Shown here: positions 23,942 to 31,799 of the stretch, in pieces
Layout: each line of letters opens with the position of its first letter
Numbering within the stretch: position 1 is the stretch's first letter
Assembly (NCBI GenBank): GCA_964484935.1
Contig: CAZAFW010000013.1
Span: 1-46,759 of the forward strand
Origin: BM714 sp964484935
GTDB lineage: Bacteria > Bacillota > Clostridia > Peptostreptococcales > BM714
DNA length: 46,759 nt
Direction: 5' to 3'
Program-made: the position numbers and the translations under genes
Notes under the pieces: model-generated
What the model was told of the DNA's origin: nothing
Database searches by the model: none
The model's input: the letters and a program-made list of their open reading frames with translations, nothing else

Positions 23942-24511
23942 TTATTTGATGTAGCTTACTACATCTGTTTTCCTTGTTGGTGTTTTCCACACATAGGCCG
24001 GATCCTTGTAGCCAATCGAAACCGTATAATATGGAACATGGCCATCCGGAAGGTTCAGTGAAGCCAAATTGTCAGGATCGTTGAAGAAAAAATCAGTCAG
24101 GCCTATATAGCAGGTTCCAATGTCGAGGCTTTCCGCGGCAACGATCATGTTTTGAATTGCGTTGGCGCAGTCAGTCAAAGGGGAGTAAGCGTTTTCCTGT
24201 CTGCCCGAAACGACTATGACCATTGGAGCATCGCCCAGTATGTGCAGCCTTTCCTTTTCTCCCATCTTGCGAACCCAGCCTATATCTGATTCGCGCATTG
24301 CCGCTTTCGTTTTCCTGTTCATTTCATTGATGAAATCCTTGTTTTCAATCACCGTAAAATGCCATGGCTGTGAATTGTGTCCGGTTGCGGCATAAATTCC
24401 GGCTTCTATTATGGCATCAAGCTCCTCCTGTTTTATTTTCTCAGGCAGGAATTTTCTTACGCTTCGTCTTCTTTTGATAGTTTCAAGAACTTCGTTGGTT
24501 AAAGAACTCAT
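23942..24511 (-). CDS. Nitroreductase-family flavoprotein
   Basis: The 189-aa protein is an FMN-dependent NAD(P)H oxidoreductase. Family marks are RRRSVRKFLPEKI (about 14-26), the FMN-phosphate segment GIYAATGHNSQPWHF (about 38-52), DCANAIQNMIVAAESLDIGTCYIG (about 112-135) and the final SIGYKDP. The native substrate is unknown; quinones, nitroaromatics or flavins are usual. It is the promoter-proximal gene of an operon with a MarR regulator, a layout typical of detoxification of electrophiles. The promoter and operator are clearly visible upstream. Confidence 0.88.
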   Translation of the reverse strand: MSSLTNEVLETIKRRRSVRKFLPEKIKQEELDAIIEAGIYAATGHNSQPWHFTVIENKDFINEMNRKTKAAMRESDIGWVRKMGEKERLHILGDAPMVIVVSGRQENAYSPLTDCANAIQNMIVAAESLDIGTCYIGLTDFFFNDPDNLASLNLPDGHVPYYTVSIGYKDPAYVWKTPTRKTDVVSYIK

Positions 24512-24555
24512 TAAAAACCTCCTCTTTCAGCGGGTTGTTGTTGCCCTACAAGTAC

Positions 24556-24584
24556 ATAATAGTTCGGCACCGAACCAATGTCAA
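24556..24584 (-). promoter_or_regulatory. Nitroreductase-marR promoter with operator in the spacer
   Basis: On the minus strand a consensus TTGACA (24579-24584) and TATTAT (24556-24561) are exactly 17 nt apart. The spacer contains the perfect palindrome GTTCGGCACCGAAC (24562-24575, read on the plus strand). A repressor bound there would sit between the two promoter boxes. Confidence 0.8.
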
Positions 24585-24629
24585 GAAGAATAATCCTAAA
24601 CTTATGGAATTTAAAAAAAAGAGTAGCAT

Positions 24630-24658
24630 TTGAAAAGGAATTTTGTTAAAATTAAATA
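24630..24658 (+). promoter_or_regulatory. Possible promoter of the tRNA-Leu/tRNA-Val unit
   Basis: TTGAAA (24630-24635) and TAAATA (24653-24658) are 17 nt apart, 35 nt before the mature tRNA-Leu 5' end. The 12-bp palindrome AGGCAATTGCCT (24671-24682) lies between promoter and tRNA. Confidence 0.35.
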
Positions 24659-24693
24659 CGTAGTCGAAACAGGCAATTGCCTATGGCTCACGT

Positions 24694-24780
24694 GCGAGGA
24701 TGGCGGAATTGGCAGACGCGTAAGACTCAGAATCTTATGTTTTTCGGAACGTGGGGGTTCAAGTCCCCCTCTTCGCACCA
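24694..24780 (+). tRNA. tRNA-Leu (anticodon CAG)
   Basis: This is an 87-nt class II tRNA. The acceptor arms GCGAGGA and TCTTCGC pair with one G-U. The D-arm is GGCGGAATTGGCAGACGC, the anticodon stem TAAGA/TCTTA encloses loop CTCAGAA (anticodon 24728-24730), and a long variable arm is present. The T-arm is GGGGGTTCAAGTCCCCC, and CCA is encoded at the end. Confidence 0.95.
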
Positions 24781-24792
24781 AAAATTTTATAT

Positions 24793-24868
24793 GCGGAATT
24801 AACTCAGGTGGTAGAGTGTTTCCTTGACGTGGAAGAAGTCGGGGGTTCGATTCCCTCATTCCGCACCA
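24793..24868 (+). tRNA. tRNA-Val (anticodon GAC)
   Basis: This is a 76-nt class I tRNA. The acceptor arms are GCGGAAT/ATTCCGC with discriminator A and encoded CCA. The D-stem is ACTC/GAGT, and the anticodon stem TTTCC/GGAAG encloses loop TTGACGT (anticodon 24836-24838). The T-loop is TTCGATT. It lies 12 nt after tRNA-Leu, so both are probably one transcript. Confidence 0.95.
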
Positions 24869-24871
24869 CAA

Positions 24872-24895
24872 AAGCCCCGAAATTTTTCGGGGCTT
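24872..24895 (+). terminator. Terminator-like hairpin after tRNA-Val
   Basis: An inverted repeat AAGCCCCGAAA/TTTCGGGGCTT starts 3 nt after the tRNA. It lacks a T tract because the palindromic element at 24896-25020 follows directly. A similar CCCCGAA hairpin with a T tract lies at 25042-25072. Confidence 0.5.
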
Positions 24896-25020
24896 CAGAC
24901 TGCCCAAAAACACCAATTTCTGCGTCACTTTGCCAAAAACCGTTTGGTCACGTATATCTGTATACGCTCCCGTCACTGGCTTTTGGCAGTTCCTTGAACT
25001 TGATGATTTTCAGCAGTCTG
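24896..25020. repeat. 125-nt imperfect palindromic intergenic element
   Basis: The outer arms CAGACTGC and GCAGTCTG, the middle arms TGCCAAAA and TTTTGGCA, and the core CGTATA-TCTG-TATACG all share one centre (about 24958), so the whole 125 nt is an imperfect palindrome. It has no ORF. It sits between two near-identical CCCCGAA hairpins. It could be a miniature mobile element or a structured RNA; I do not recognise a named family. Confidence 0.6.
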
Positions 25021-25041
25021 TGAATTTGTGACTTATTATTC

Positions 25042-25072
25042 AACCCCGAAATCCTTCGGGGTTTTTCTTTTT
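25042..25072 (+). terminator. Intrinsic terminator
   Basis: The stem AACCCCGAA/TTCGGGGTT with a 4-nt loop is followed by a T-rich tract. It is the likely end of the tRNA transcript. Confidence 0.8.
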
Positions 25073-25122
25073 CTTTTTTGTCTTTGTATTTCCAGACATC
25101 TGACAACTGACATCTGTTTTTC
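25073..25122. repeat. Heptad-phased degenerate repeat (locus 3, short)
   Basis: Three in-register heptads ATCTGAC, AACTGAC and ATCTGTT occupy 25098-25118 after a T-rich lead-in. The words match those of the tract at 1-260 in the same orientation. The copy ends just before the stop codon of the histidine kinase gene. Confidence 0.5.
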
Positions 25123-26640
25123 TCATTTATAGGGAAGCACTATGCTCATGCGGGTGCCTTCACCTACCTTGCTCTTTACAAGAATCCTTCCATCGTGCTC
25201 GTCTATTATCCACTTGGCAATGGAAAGACCAAGCCCGCTTCCGCCCATCTTCTTGCTTCTGGACTTGTCGACCCTGTAGAACCTGTTGAATATGAGAGGT
25301 ATATCTCCCTTTGGAATTCCTATCCCAGTGTCCTCCACCTCGATTACAATCTTGTTCTTTCTGTTGTATGCCCTGATAAAAAGGCTTCCCCCTTCGGGAG
25401 TGAATTTTCTGCTGTTTTCGATGAAAATGCGCAGGGCCTGCTTTATAGCCTTTCGGTTTGCCAAAACGGGCATGTTCTTCTCGCATTCGCATTGAATTTC
25501 ATGGTTCGTATCTATCAGGCGGGTTTCTTTTGCGATTTCTTCAACGAGATTGTAAATGTCGAATTCCGATTTTTCGTTTCTAATCATTTCCCTGTCTGTT
25601 CTTGCCAAGTAAAGCAGTTTTTCAGTCAAATCCTTCATATTGCGGGACTCTTCCCTTATGGCTGTCACCGATTCATTAAGCACATCGAGATCGTCTTTTC
25701 CCCATCGGTCAAGCATGTCGGCATAGCCGAGTATTACGGAAATAGGAGTTCTAAGCTCGTGGGAGGCATCGGATACAAACTGGTTCTGCTTTTCGTAGGC
25801 GTATTTTATGCGGCCTGTCATGTCGTTGAATGTGAGCGCCAAATCTTTCAATTCGTCCTTGGCCCCCTTAACATCAAGCTTGGTGTCCAAATCGTTTACA
25901 GTTATGTGCTTTATGGAGTCTGTCATGTTCTTTATGGGAAGCATCATTTTCTTTCCCATTCTAGAGCCGCTCAAGCTAATGAAAATTATACCTAAAAGGT
26001 TGAAAACGAAAAGAACAAAAAGAAGCATGGCCATAAATCCGTTTTGCCTTTCGAGGTCCTTTGTCAGCAGCAGCCTGTACAAAGGGTCCTGGGCAGGGAA
26101 TGCATCCTCAATTTCTATGTTGTCAATTTCAAGGAATCCCCATTCGGGATTGGGCAGTTCTTCCTCCTTGAAGTCGAAAAAAGAATCGTCGGGATCCACC
26201 TCCGAATAGAACTCTGTTTCGCCGGATAGGCTCTGAAGCTCGACACTTATGTTTTCTATTTCTGCGGCTACAATCAAACGGTCTATTTCTTCGGGTCCTC
26301 CGGAAAGTATCACTGACTGCGCAGCATGGGAAAACTGCTGGAGCGTTTTTGTCTCCTCCAGCTCGACATAGGCCTTGAAACCGACAACAATTGCAAAGCT
26401 GGTGAGGAAAAGAAGAATGACGAACATGGCTGAATAGTAGAACGAAAACTTGAAGCCTATGGAAAACCTGAAGAGGCTCGAAAAGGTTTCGAAAAGATAT
26501 CCCACCGCCTTGAATGGAAAAGAGACTATTTTCCCGATATTTTTAAGCAGGAAAAACAATCCCTTGAATAAAACCACAAAGGGCATCGATATCATTTTCA
26601 GCATATTTGCTATTTTGGAAGTTTTTTTCATATCATTCAT
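25123..26640 (-). CDS. Two-component sensor histidine kinase
   Basis: The 505-aa membrane kinase has two membrane helices (about 68-92 and 188-210) flanking an extracytoplasmic domain of about 95 residues. HAMP (about 215-265) follows. The dimerisation domain has the H-box SDASHELRTP (His near 293). The ATPase domain has N-box IENSRKFT, G1 VEDTGIGIP and G2 GGSGLGLS. A further hydrophobic region lies at about 15-35. It starts inside the last codons of the response-regulator gene (8-nt overlap) with AAGGA upstream, so the pair is co-expressed. The signal is unknown. Confidence 0.92.
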   Translation of the reverse strand: MNDMKKTSKIANMLKMISMPFVVLFKGLFFLLKNIGKIVSFPFKAVGYLFETFSSLFRFSIGFKFSFYYSAMFVILLFLTSFAIVVGFKAYVELEETKTLQQFSHAAQSVILSGGPEEIDRLIVAAEIENISVELQSLSGETEFYSEVDPDDSFFDFKEEELPNPEWGFLEIDNIEIEDAFPAQDPLYRLLLTKDLERQNGFMAMLLFVLFVFNLLGIIFISLSGSRMGKKMMLPIKNMTDSIKHITVNDLDTKLDVKGAKDELKDLALTFNDMTGRIKYAYEKQNQFVSDASHELRTPISVILGYADMLDRWGKDDLDVLNESVTAIREESRNMKDLTEKLLYLARTDREMIRNEKSEFDIYNLVEEIAKETRLIDTNHEIQCECEKNMPVLANRKAIKQALRIFIENSRKFTPEGGSLFIRAYNRKNKIVIEVEDTGIGIPKGDIPLIFNRFYRVDKSRSKKMGGSGLGLSIAKWIIDEHDGRILVKSKVGEGTRMSIVLPYK

Positions 26641-27325
26641 CCTTAAGCGCGTAGCCTACACCGCGTATTGTTGCGATGAATTTTTGGCCATAAGGCTCGT
26701 CTATCTTGCTTCTCAGGTACCTTATGTATACGTCGACTATGTTTGTGTCGCCGTAATAGTCATAGCCCCATACATTTTCGAGAATCTGCTCGCGCGTTAG
26801 AACCATGTTCTTGTTGAGAAGGAGATATTCTAGAAGGTCAAACTCCCTTTTGGTCAAATCTACTTCCTTGCTTCCGCACATGACCTTGTGTTCTTCATGG
26901 CTCAAAGAAAGATTTCCAGATGAAATAAGAGAGTTTCCGGATGTGGATTTGTCCGAGCCGGCACTTTTTCTTTTCAATACAGAACGTATGCGGGCAAGGA
27001 GCTCCTCTATTGCAAAAGGCTTTGTTACATAGTCGTCGGCCCCATTGTCCAGTCCCATGACCTTGTCCATGGTGTCGTCCTTTGCGGTTACCATTATTAT
27101 TGGGACATCTGAGAATTGGCGTATCCTTCTGCAGACCTCAATCCCGTTGAGTCCGGGAATCATCAGGTCGAGGAGCACAAGCCCGTACTTGCCTGACGCG
27201 GCTTCCTCAAGACCCTTTCTTCCGTCTTCGGCAATGCATGCGTCGTAACCCTCGTGCTTGAGTTCGAGTTCCATGAATCTCGCTATCTTAGGTTCGTCTT
27301 CAACAATCAATATTGAGGTTTTCAT
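26633..27325 (-). CDS. OmpR/PhoB-family response regulator
   Basis: The 230-aa protein has a receiver domain with acidic pocket (ED at 9-11), phosphoacceptor Asp53 in LLDLMIPG, VTAKDD and the KPF lysine near 103. A PhoB-type winged helix (about 130-228) follows, with LTKREFDLLEYLLLNKNMVLTREQIL and the terminal TIRGVGYALKDE. The ORF extends upstream to 27409, but GGGAGA lies just before the ATG at 27325, where receiver homology starts. It is the first gene of the regulator-kinase operon. A TATAAT on the minus strand lies within the 57 nt upstream. Confidence 0.93.
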   Translation of the reverse strand: MKTSILIVEDEPKIARFMELELKHEGYDACIAEDGRKGLEEAASGKYGLVLLDLMIPGLNGIEVCRRIRQFSDVPIIMVTAKDDTMDKVMGLDNGADDYVTKPFAIEELLARIRSVLKRKSAGSDKSTSGNSLISSGNLSLSHEEHKVMCGSKEVDLTKREFDLLEYLLLNKNMVLTREQILENVWGYDYYGDTNIVDVYIRYLRSKIDEPYGQKFIATIRGVGYALKDE

Positions 27326-27370
27326 TTGATTCTCCCGTTTTTGCGTCTTTACACTATTATAACTCAATAC

Positions 27371-27406
27371 AATAAAAAAATAACAGCCCGCCTTCCGGCA
27401 GACTGT
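27371..27406 (-). terminator. Terminator of the DUF4342 gene
   Basis: On the minus strand arms ACAGTCTGCC and GGCGGGCTGT pair over 10 bp (two G-U) around loop GGAA, followed by TATTTTTTT. It lies 12 nt past the stop codon. Confidence 0.85.
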
Positions 27407-27417
27407 CAAATTTTTTG

Positions 27418-27879
27418 TTATTCCGATTTCAAATCTTCTCCCATGGAGCGGACAGAGTCGGACATCTTGTCAAAATACTTGTTTACAGCCATGTCTTCAC
27501 CCTTTTCGGTTTTAAACTGTATGCGGTAGCCTGCGAAAAGAGCGACAAGGATTCCGACCACTACAAACGGTGTTGCGAATATGGCAAGAATCAGAGCTGC
27601 GGTCAGCGGGAAGTTTATGAGAATGCTTTTTTCACTTCTAAGTATGAATCTTATTTTGTTCATTTTTTTGAAAAAATTCTTTACGCTGTCCCAAAAGCCG
27701 GTTCCCTCATTGCTCTTGCCTGACGGCTGTTTTTTGTCTGAAACCTTGTTTTGCTTCTCGAGCAATACAAGAGCCTCGACCATGTCGCCTTCTGTTTGTT
27801 CGAGAGCCTCTTTGGCCTCCCTGTAGCTTGCATTTGCCCTTTCTCTCAAAAAGTCGATTTGTTCCAATGTGATTTTCAT
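27418..27879 (-). CDS. DUF4342 / UBA-like domain membrane protein
   Basis: The 153-aa protein starts with a UBA/TS-N-like three-helix domain (TLEQIDFLRERANASYREAKEALEQTEGDMVEALVLLEKQ, about 4-43) as in the amino end of EF-Ts. A polar linker, a DUF4342-type region, one or two membrane helices (about 94-120) and a charged tail follow. The function is unknown. The ORF could start at a TTG at 27894, but that would swallow the GGAGG that sits 8 nt before the ATG at 27879. It is transcribed alone, ahead of the two-component operon, with a good terminator between them. Confidence 0.8.
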   Translation of the reverse strand: MKITLEQIDFLRERANASYREAKEALEQTEGDMVEALVLLEKQNKVSDKKQPSGKSNEGTGFWDSVKNFFKKMNKIRFILRSEKSILINFPLTAALILAIFATPFVVVGILVALFAGYRIQFKTEKGEDMAVNKYFDKMSDSVRSMGEDLKSE

Positions 27880-28049
27880 TTCAAATACCTCCAAAGTTTT
27901 TTATTTTCCATGCTTTGATTATAAGGGGGCACCATTAGAGACCCCTTAGGTAAAAATTAGAATTTGATTAGAATAAATGTCTTTTTCGCTTTTAAAAAGA
28001 TTTTCATCCGGTATCAATAAAGTGAAGCCGGTTTTGCGGGGGTGAGGCA

Positions 28050-28460
28050 GTGACTGCTGTAAGAATACTCGATCATATTTCAGACATAAAAATAGAAGTC
28101 ACAGCGGCAACAATTGAAGGACTTTACAGGGAATCGCTTGAGGCTATGAGCTCCTTGATGGCCTATTTGCCTATGCCCGGCGAAAAACCAATAGGGTCCG
28201 TCAAAATAAGATGGGTCAAGCTTCCCGCGGAAGACCAGCTTATTGAGTTTCTTTCGGAGGCGCTTTCACTTTCCCACACAAAGAGGGCGGTATGCCGGCT
28301 GGAATGGGTCAGATTTGGGGACGGGGTAAGCGAGGCTTCGCTTGAATTTTTTAAAAGGGACGGATTCAAGACCGACGTAAAGGCCGTGACATACCATGAG
28401 GCTTCTGTCGAGAAGCTTAAAGAAGGGGGTTGGCGTTCAGTTTTCATACTGGACATTTGA
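28050..28460 (+). CDS. Archease family protein
   Basis: The 136-aa protein shows the archease signature at its N-terminus, RILDHISDIKIEV (Asp8, His9, Asp12), then GLYRESLEAMSSLM. The C-terminus is of the DVKAVTYHEASVEKL...RSVFILDI type, where the YH-strand is strongly conserved. Archease activates the RNA ligase RtcB by promoting its guanylylation, and here rtcB starts 1 nt downstream, which supports the call strongly. The start is GTG at 28050, with GGGGGTGAGG just upstream. The pair is classic in archaea and animals but much rarer in bacteria. Confidence 0.9.
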   Translation: MTAVRILDHISDIKIEVTAATIEGLYRESLEAMSSLMAYLPMPGEKPIGSVKIRWVKLPAEDQLIEFLSEALSLSHTKRAVCRLEWVRFGDGVSEASLEFFKRDGFKTDVKAVTYHEASVEKLKEGGWRSVFILDI

Positions 28461-28461
28461 T

Positions 28462-29889
28462 ATGGATATTATAAAAGTCAAGGATTGCCTCTACCAAATA
28501 CCTGCAGGGTCTGTCAGAGGAATGAATGTTTCCGCACTTATTTTTGCCGACGAGGAAATGATGGAGCAGATAAGGGGAGACAGGACAATTAGGCAGATAA
28601 CAAACGTTGCCTGTCTTCCGGGGATTGTCGGAAATGCATTGGCAATGCCCGACGCGCACGAAGGCTACGGCTTTCCCATAGGCGGAGTGGCGGCAACAAA
28701 GCATCCCGACGGAATCATATCGCCCGGAGGAATAGGTTACGACATCAACTGCGGAGTAAGGCTAATAAAGACGCGAATACATGCCGAAGAACTCAGGAGC
28801 GTCAAGGAAAAGCTTCTGGATAGGCTTTACGAAGAAATTCCTTCAGGCATAGGAAAGGCGGGAAAACATCCTTTCAGGGGAAAAATGTTCGACCGGATAC
28901 TTGAGGAGGGGGTGCCTCTTGCCCTCAAGGAAGGCTTCGGGGATTCGGCAGACAGGGAGAAAATTGAATCATACGGATTCCTCGAGTCCGCGGACAGGAG
29001 CTGCATCTCAAAAAGAGCAATAGAAAGGGGCCTCGACCAAGTAGGAACTCTGGGGGGAGGAAACCATTTTATTGAAATAGCCCGGGTGGACAAAATATTT
29101 AGCGCAGAAGCGGCAGAGGGATACGGGCTTTTTCCGGAACAGGTCGTAATTCTCCTCCATACAGGGTCGAGGGGGCTTGGCCACCAGGTCGCCACCGACC
29201 ACATAAGAATCTTGATGAAGGCCTATGGCAAATACTCAATAGAACTCAGGGACAAGGAACTTGTATGTGTGCCGCTTTCCTCACGTGAGGGGCAGAGCTA
29301 CTTCGGGGCAATGTCCTGCGCGGCAAATTACGCCTGGGTCAACAGGCAGATCATAAGCTTCTGGATTGGGAGGGTCTGGGGGGAGTTCTTCAAAGGCGAA
29401 AAAAAAGAGCTTTCCCTTCTATATGATGTTGCCCACAACATCGCAAAAATCGAGGACCATGAGGTGGATGGAAGAAATGAAAAGCTCCTGGTCCACAGGA
29501 AAGGCGCCACAAGGGCCTTCGGGCCGGGAAACAAAGAATTGCCGGAAATGTTCAGGGGCATCGGCCAGCCTGTAATTGTGCCCGGCAGCATGGGCACATA
29601 TTCGCACATAATGGCGGGAATGGGTGAACCCCTTTCATTTTCATCATGCTGCCACGGGGCGGGAAGAAGGCTTTCAAGAAGCGCCGCAAAAAGAACCATA
29701 GACGGGAAAGAGCTCATAGGCACTTTAAAAATGGATGGAGTCTCCATAAGGGCCGGTTCTCTTTCCGGCGCGGCTGAAGAGGCGCCGGAAGCATACAAGG
29801 ACGTGGGCAGGGTCACAGATGTTGTAGAGACCCTGGCCATGGCCCGCAAAGTGGCAAGGACAAGGCCGCTTGCGGTTATAAAGGGATGA
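28462..29889 (+). CDS. rtcB: RNA-splicing ligase RtcB
   Basis: The 475-aa ligase joins 2',3'-cyclic phosphate (3'-phosphate) RNA ends to 5'-OH ends with GTP and manganese. Metal-site residues are visible in DAHEGYGFPIGG (about 64-75) and GYDINCGVRL (Asp94, Cys97). The later motifs are GGGNHFIEI, LHTGSRGLGHQ and CCHGAGR with the guanylylated histidine His398. The length is close to archaeal and animal RtcB rather than the shorter E. coli form, consistent with its coupling to archease. The ORF opens earlier at 28396, but the ATG at 28462 follows the archease stop by 1 nt and starts the homologous sequence. No RtcA or RtcR gene is present. Confidence 0.95.
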   Translation: MDIIKVKDCLYQIPAGSVRGMNVSALIFADEEMMEQIRGDRTIRQITNVACLPGIVGNALAMPDAHEGYGFPIGGVAATKHPDGIISPGGIGYDINCGVRLIKTRIHAEELRSVKEKLLDRLYEEIPSGIGKAGKHPFRGKMFDRILEEGVPLALKEGFGDSADREKIESYGFLESADRSCISKRAIERGLDQVGTLGGGNHFIEIARVDKIFSAEAAEGYGLFPEQVVILLHTGSRGLGHQVATDHIRILMKAYGKYSIELRDKELVCVPLSSREGQSYFGAMSCAANYAWVNRQIISFWIGRVWGEFFKGEKKELSLLYDVAHNIAKIEDHEVDGRNEKLLVHRKGATRAFGPGNKELPEMFRGIGQPVIVPGSMGTYSHIMAGMGEPLSFSSCCHGAGRRLSRSAAKRTIDGKELIGTLKMDGVSIRAGSLSGAAEEAPEAYKDVGRVTDVVETLAMARKVARTRPLAVIKG

Positions 29890-29907
29890 GGCTATTTTTT
29901 CTCATCC
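29884..29907. terminator. Shared hairpin over two convergent stop codons
   Basis: GGATGAG and CTCATCC pair around a 10-nt T-rich loop. The rtcB and site-2 protease genes end 2 nt apart within it. It may serve as a compact bidirectional terminator. Confidence 0.45.
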
Positions 29908-31028
29908 AATTGTATGTCCTGATGGATGGAGATATATTTAAGGATGTCGGTTTTTGAAATTATCCCAGAGAGGTGCCCGTCCTCGATTGCAAGAAACCTT
30001 CCAAGTGGGTTCCTCATTATCATCTGCAGCACATTGACCATTTCCTCGTCCGGGGAAATAGTGAAAGAAGTGTCCAAAGGCAGGTATATTTGTTCCACAC
30101 GGACACGGTTTATTTCGTCACGATGAACATTCTTGAGAGAGTGCACAGTGAGAAGTCCCAAGATTTCGCCCTTTTCTATGACGGGGAAGCAGGGGTGCTT
30201 GTAGTTGTAGAAAAAACCTCGGATGACCTGGTCTACGGTCATTCCCGGGGATACCGAAATTATGTCTGTAGTCATTAGGTTTCGTACGGTCATGCCGTGA
30301 AAAAGCTTCTCCAATTTAATATTCTGGGCCTGGAAGCGGGAGGATTGCCCAAGAAAGAGGCCTATCATGCACAGCCACACACCGTTTAGCATATTTCCCT
30401 GGACAATGAAGATAATACCGAAAAATATCAGCAGATTCGAAAAGACTCCGCCTGCTATGCTGGCAATTTTTGTACCCCTGTTCCTGCTTCCCGAGTATTT
30501 CCAGATAAGTGCCCTGAGAATTCTGCCTCCGTCGAGAGGCATGGCAGGTACAGAGTTGAACGCGGCAATTACAAGATTCAAATTCGACACGAAAAGACCT
30601 GTTGCGGCTACAGGCTCAATCGGAAGGATTCCTGAAAAGACAAGATAGACCGCGCGAAAGCCTATGAAAAGCCCCAGGCTTGCAAGAGGTCCGGCGGCCG
30701 AAATCCTAAGCTCGTGATCGGGAGTATTTGCGTCTCTTGACAAATGGGCTAGGCCTCCGAAAATGAACAGGGTTATCTTGTCGACGTTTATTCCGTATTT
30801 TTGCGCAACCAAAGAGTGGCTGAGTTCGTGAAGCAGTATGGAAGCATAAAGCAGAAGGGCTATGCACACTCCAACAGACCAGTATGCCGCCGAAGACCAT
30901 TCGGGATAGAAGAAAGGCAGATAAAAATTGGAGAACACAAAGCTTACAAGTATTACAACCACAAACCAGCTCGAGTTGAGTTCTATGGTTATGCCTTTTA
31001 TTTTTCCTACATAAAGATTTTTTGTCAT
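29892..31028 (-). CDS. Site-2 protease family zinc metalloprotease with CBS domains
   Basis: The 378-aa membrane protein has about six helices in residues 1-225. The first zinc motif is HELSH (His67, Glu68, His71) and the second is MPLDGGR (about 163-169), the SpoIVFB/S2P-like set. A C-terminal CBS pair (about 245-375; VRNLMTTDIISVSPGMTVDQV and the SFTISPDEEMVNVLQ repeat) probably senses adenine nucleotides. Such enzymes cleave membrane-bound regulators; the substrate is unknown. It has AAGGGGG upstream of the ATG. It converges on rtcB and ends 2 nt from it. Confidence 0.9.
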   Translation of the reverse strand: MTKNLYVGKIKGITIELNSSWFVVVILVSFVFSNFYLPFFYPEWSSAAYWSVGVCIALLLYASILLHELSHSLVAQKYGINVDKITLFIFGGLAHLSRDANTPDHELRISAAGPLASLGLFIGFRAVYLVFSGILPIEPVAATGLFVSNLNLVIAAFNSVPAMPLDGGRILRALIWKYSGSRNRGTKIASIAGGVFSNLLIFFGIIFIVQGNMLNGVWLCMIGLFLGQSSRFQAQNIKLEKLFHGMTVRNLMTTDIISVSPGMTVDQVIRGFFYNYKHPCFPVIEKGEILGLLTVHSLKNVHRDEINRVRVEQIYLPLDTSFTISPDEEMVNVLQMIMRNPLGRFLAIEDGHLSGIISKTDILKYISIHQDIQLDEKK

Positions 31029-31074
31029 GAGGGTTTCCCCCTTTTTGTTTTATAAGGTATTTATACCCCCGGGA

Positions 31075-31107
31075 GGAATAAAAAAACCGGATCGTTTGAT
31101 CCGGTTT
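31075..31107 (-). terminator. Terminator of the unknown 161-aa gene
   Basis: A perfect stem AAACCGGATC/GATCCGGTTT with a 4-nt loop is followed on the minus strand by TTTTTTATTC. It separates the gene from the downstream S2P gene. Confidence 0.85.
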
Positions 31108-31150
31108 AATACAATTCGTGTTTTCGGCTTTTTCGTTTTTAAGCGTTTTT

Positions 31151-31636
31151 CTAAAAGCTGTAGGGTTCCTTCTTGAAATAAACCCTTTTCGAGGAATTTT
31201 TGGCTTCGTGGATTTTTTCAAGCACTTGCTCTGTCTTGCTGCGAATTTCGTCCAAGTCTTTTTTTGATACGTTGTAATAAAGAAAGAGGTCCTCAAAAGT
31301 TCTCACAAGATTGGTTATGCTTGTATCTATTTCTATGAATTCTTTAAAATTGCTGCTGTGCATTGCTATTTTGAACTGCTCAAAATCTATTTTTATTATT
31401 TCGAGTATGTCCTCTTCTGTTTCGAAATCGCCCATAGGGATTACATAGGGCTTAGTACGTTCAAGGAAAAAAGTGTTGTCCGGGTTTATGTGGTAGATGT
31501 AGTTGATCTTTATGTCCTTAATCAGAAACTTGACCATGTACATGGTACCGTGGACGTCTATCACCTTGGCGCCCATTCTTTCCAATTCTTCTCTTACATA
31601 TTCGTGGCTTAAGAGCCTGGAAGACAAGCTTATCAT
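31151..31636 (-). CDS. Conserved-looking hypothetical protein, 161 aa
   Basis: I do not recognise a family. The protein is soluble, with an N-terminal alpha/beta part (MISLSSRLLSHEYVREELERMGAKVIDV, then strands around VKFLIKDIKINYIYHI) and a C-terminal helical, charged half (about 85-155) that could form a coiled coil. The ORF extends to 31732, but AAGGAGG (31645-31651, plus strand CCTCCTT) sits correctly for the ATG at 31636, so that start is used. It is divergent from the antiporter gene and is a single-gene unit with its own terminator. Confidence 0.7.
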   Translation of the reverse strand: MISLSSRLLSHEYVREELERMGAKVIDVHGTMYMVKFLIKDIKINYIYHINPDNTFFLERTKPYVIPMGDFETEEDILEIIKIDFEQFKIAMHSSNFKEFIEIDTSITNLVRTFEDLFLYYNVSKKDLDEIRSKTEQVLEKIHEAKNSSKRVYFKKEPYSF

Positions 31637-31799
31637 AAAACGCGCCTCCTTTGCCTTCTTATTGTATTTAATTATACCATTAAAATGGCATAAAAATGCC
31701 TTGTTTTGCGCCAAGAGGCCATAAAAGCGCAATCCGCTTGAATTACTTAAAAAGAGGAGTATACTTGTAACATGAATATTTTAAAAAGAAGGTAATGTG

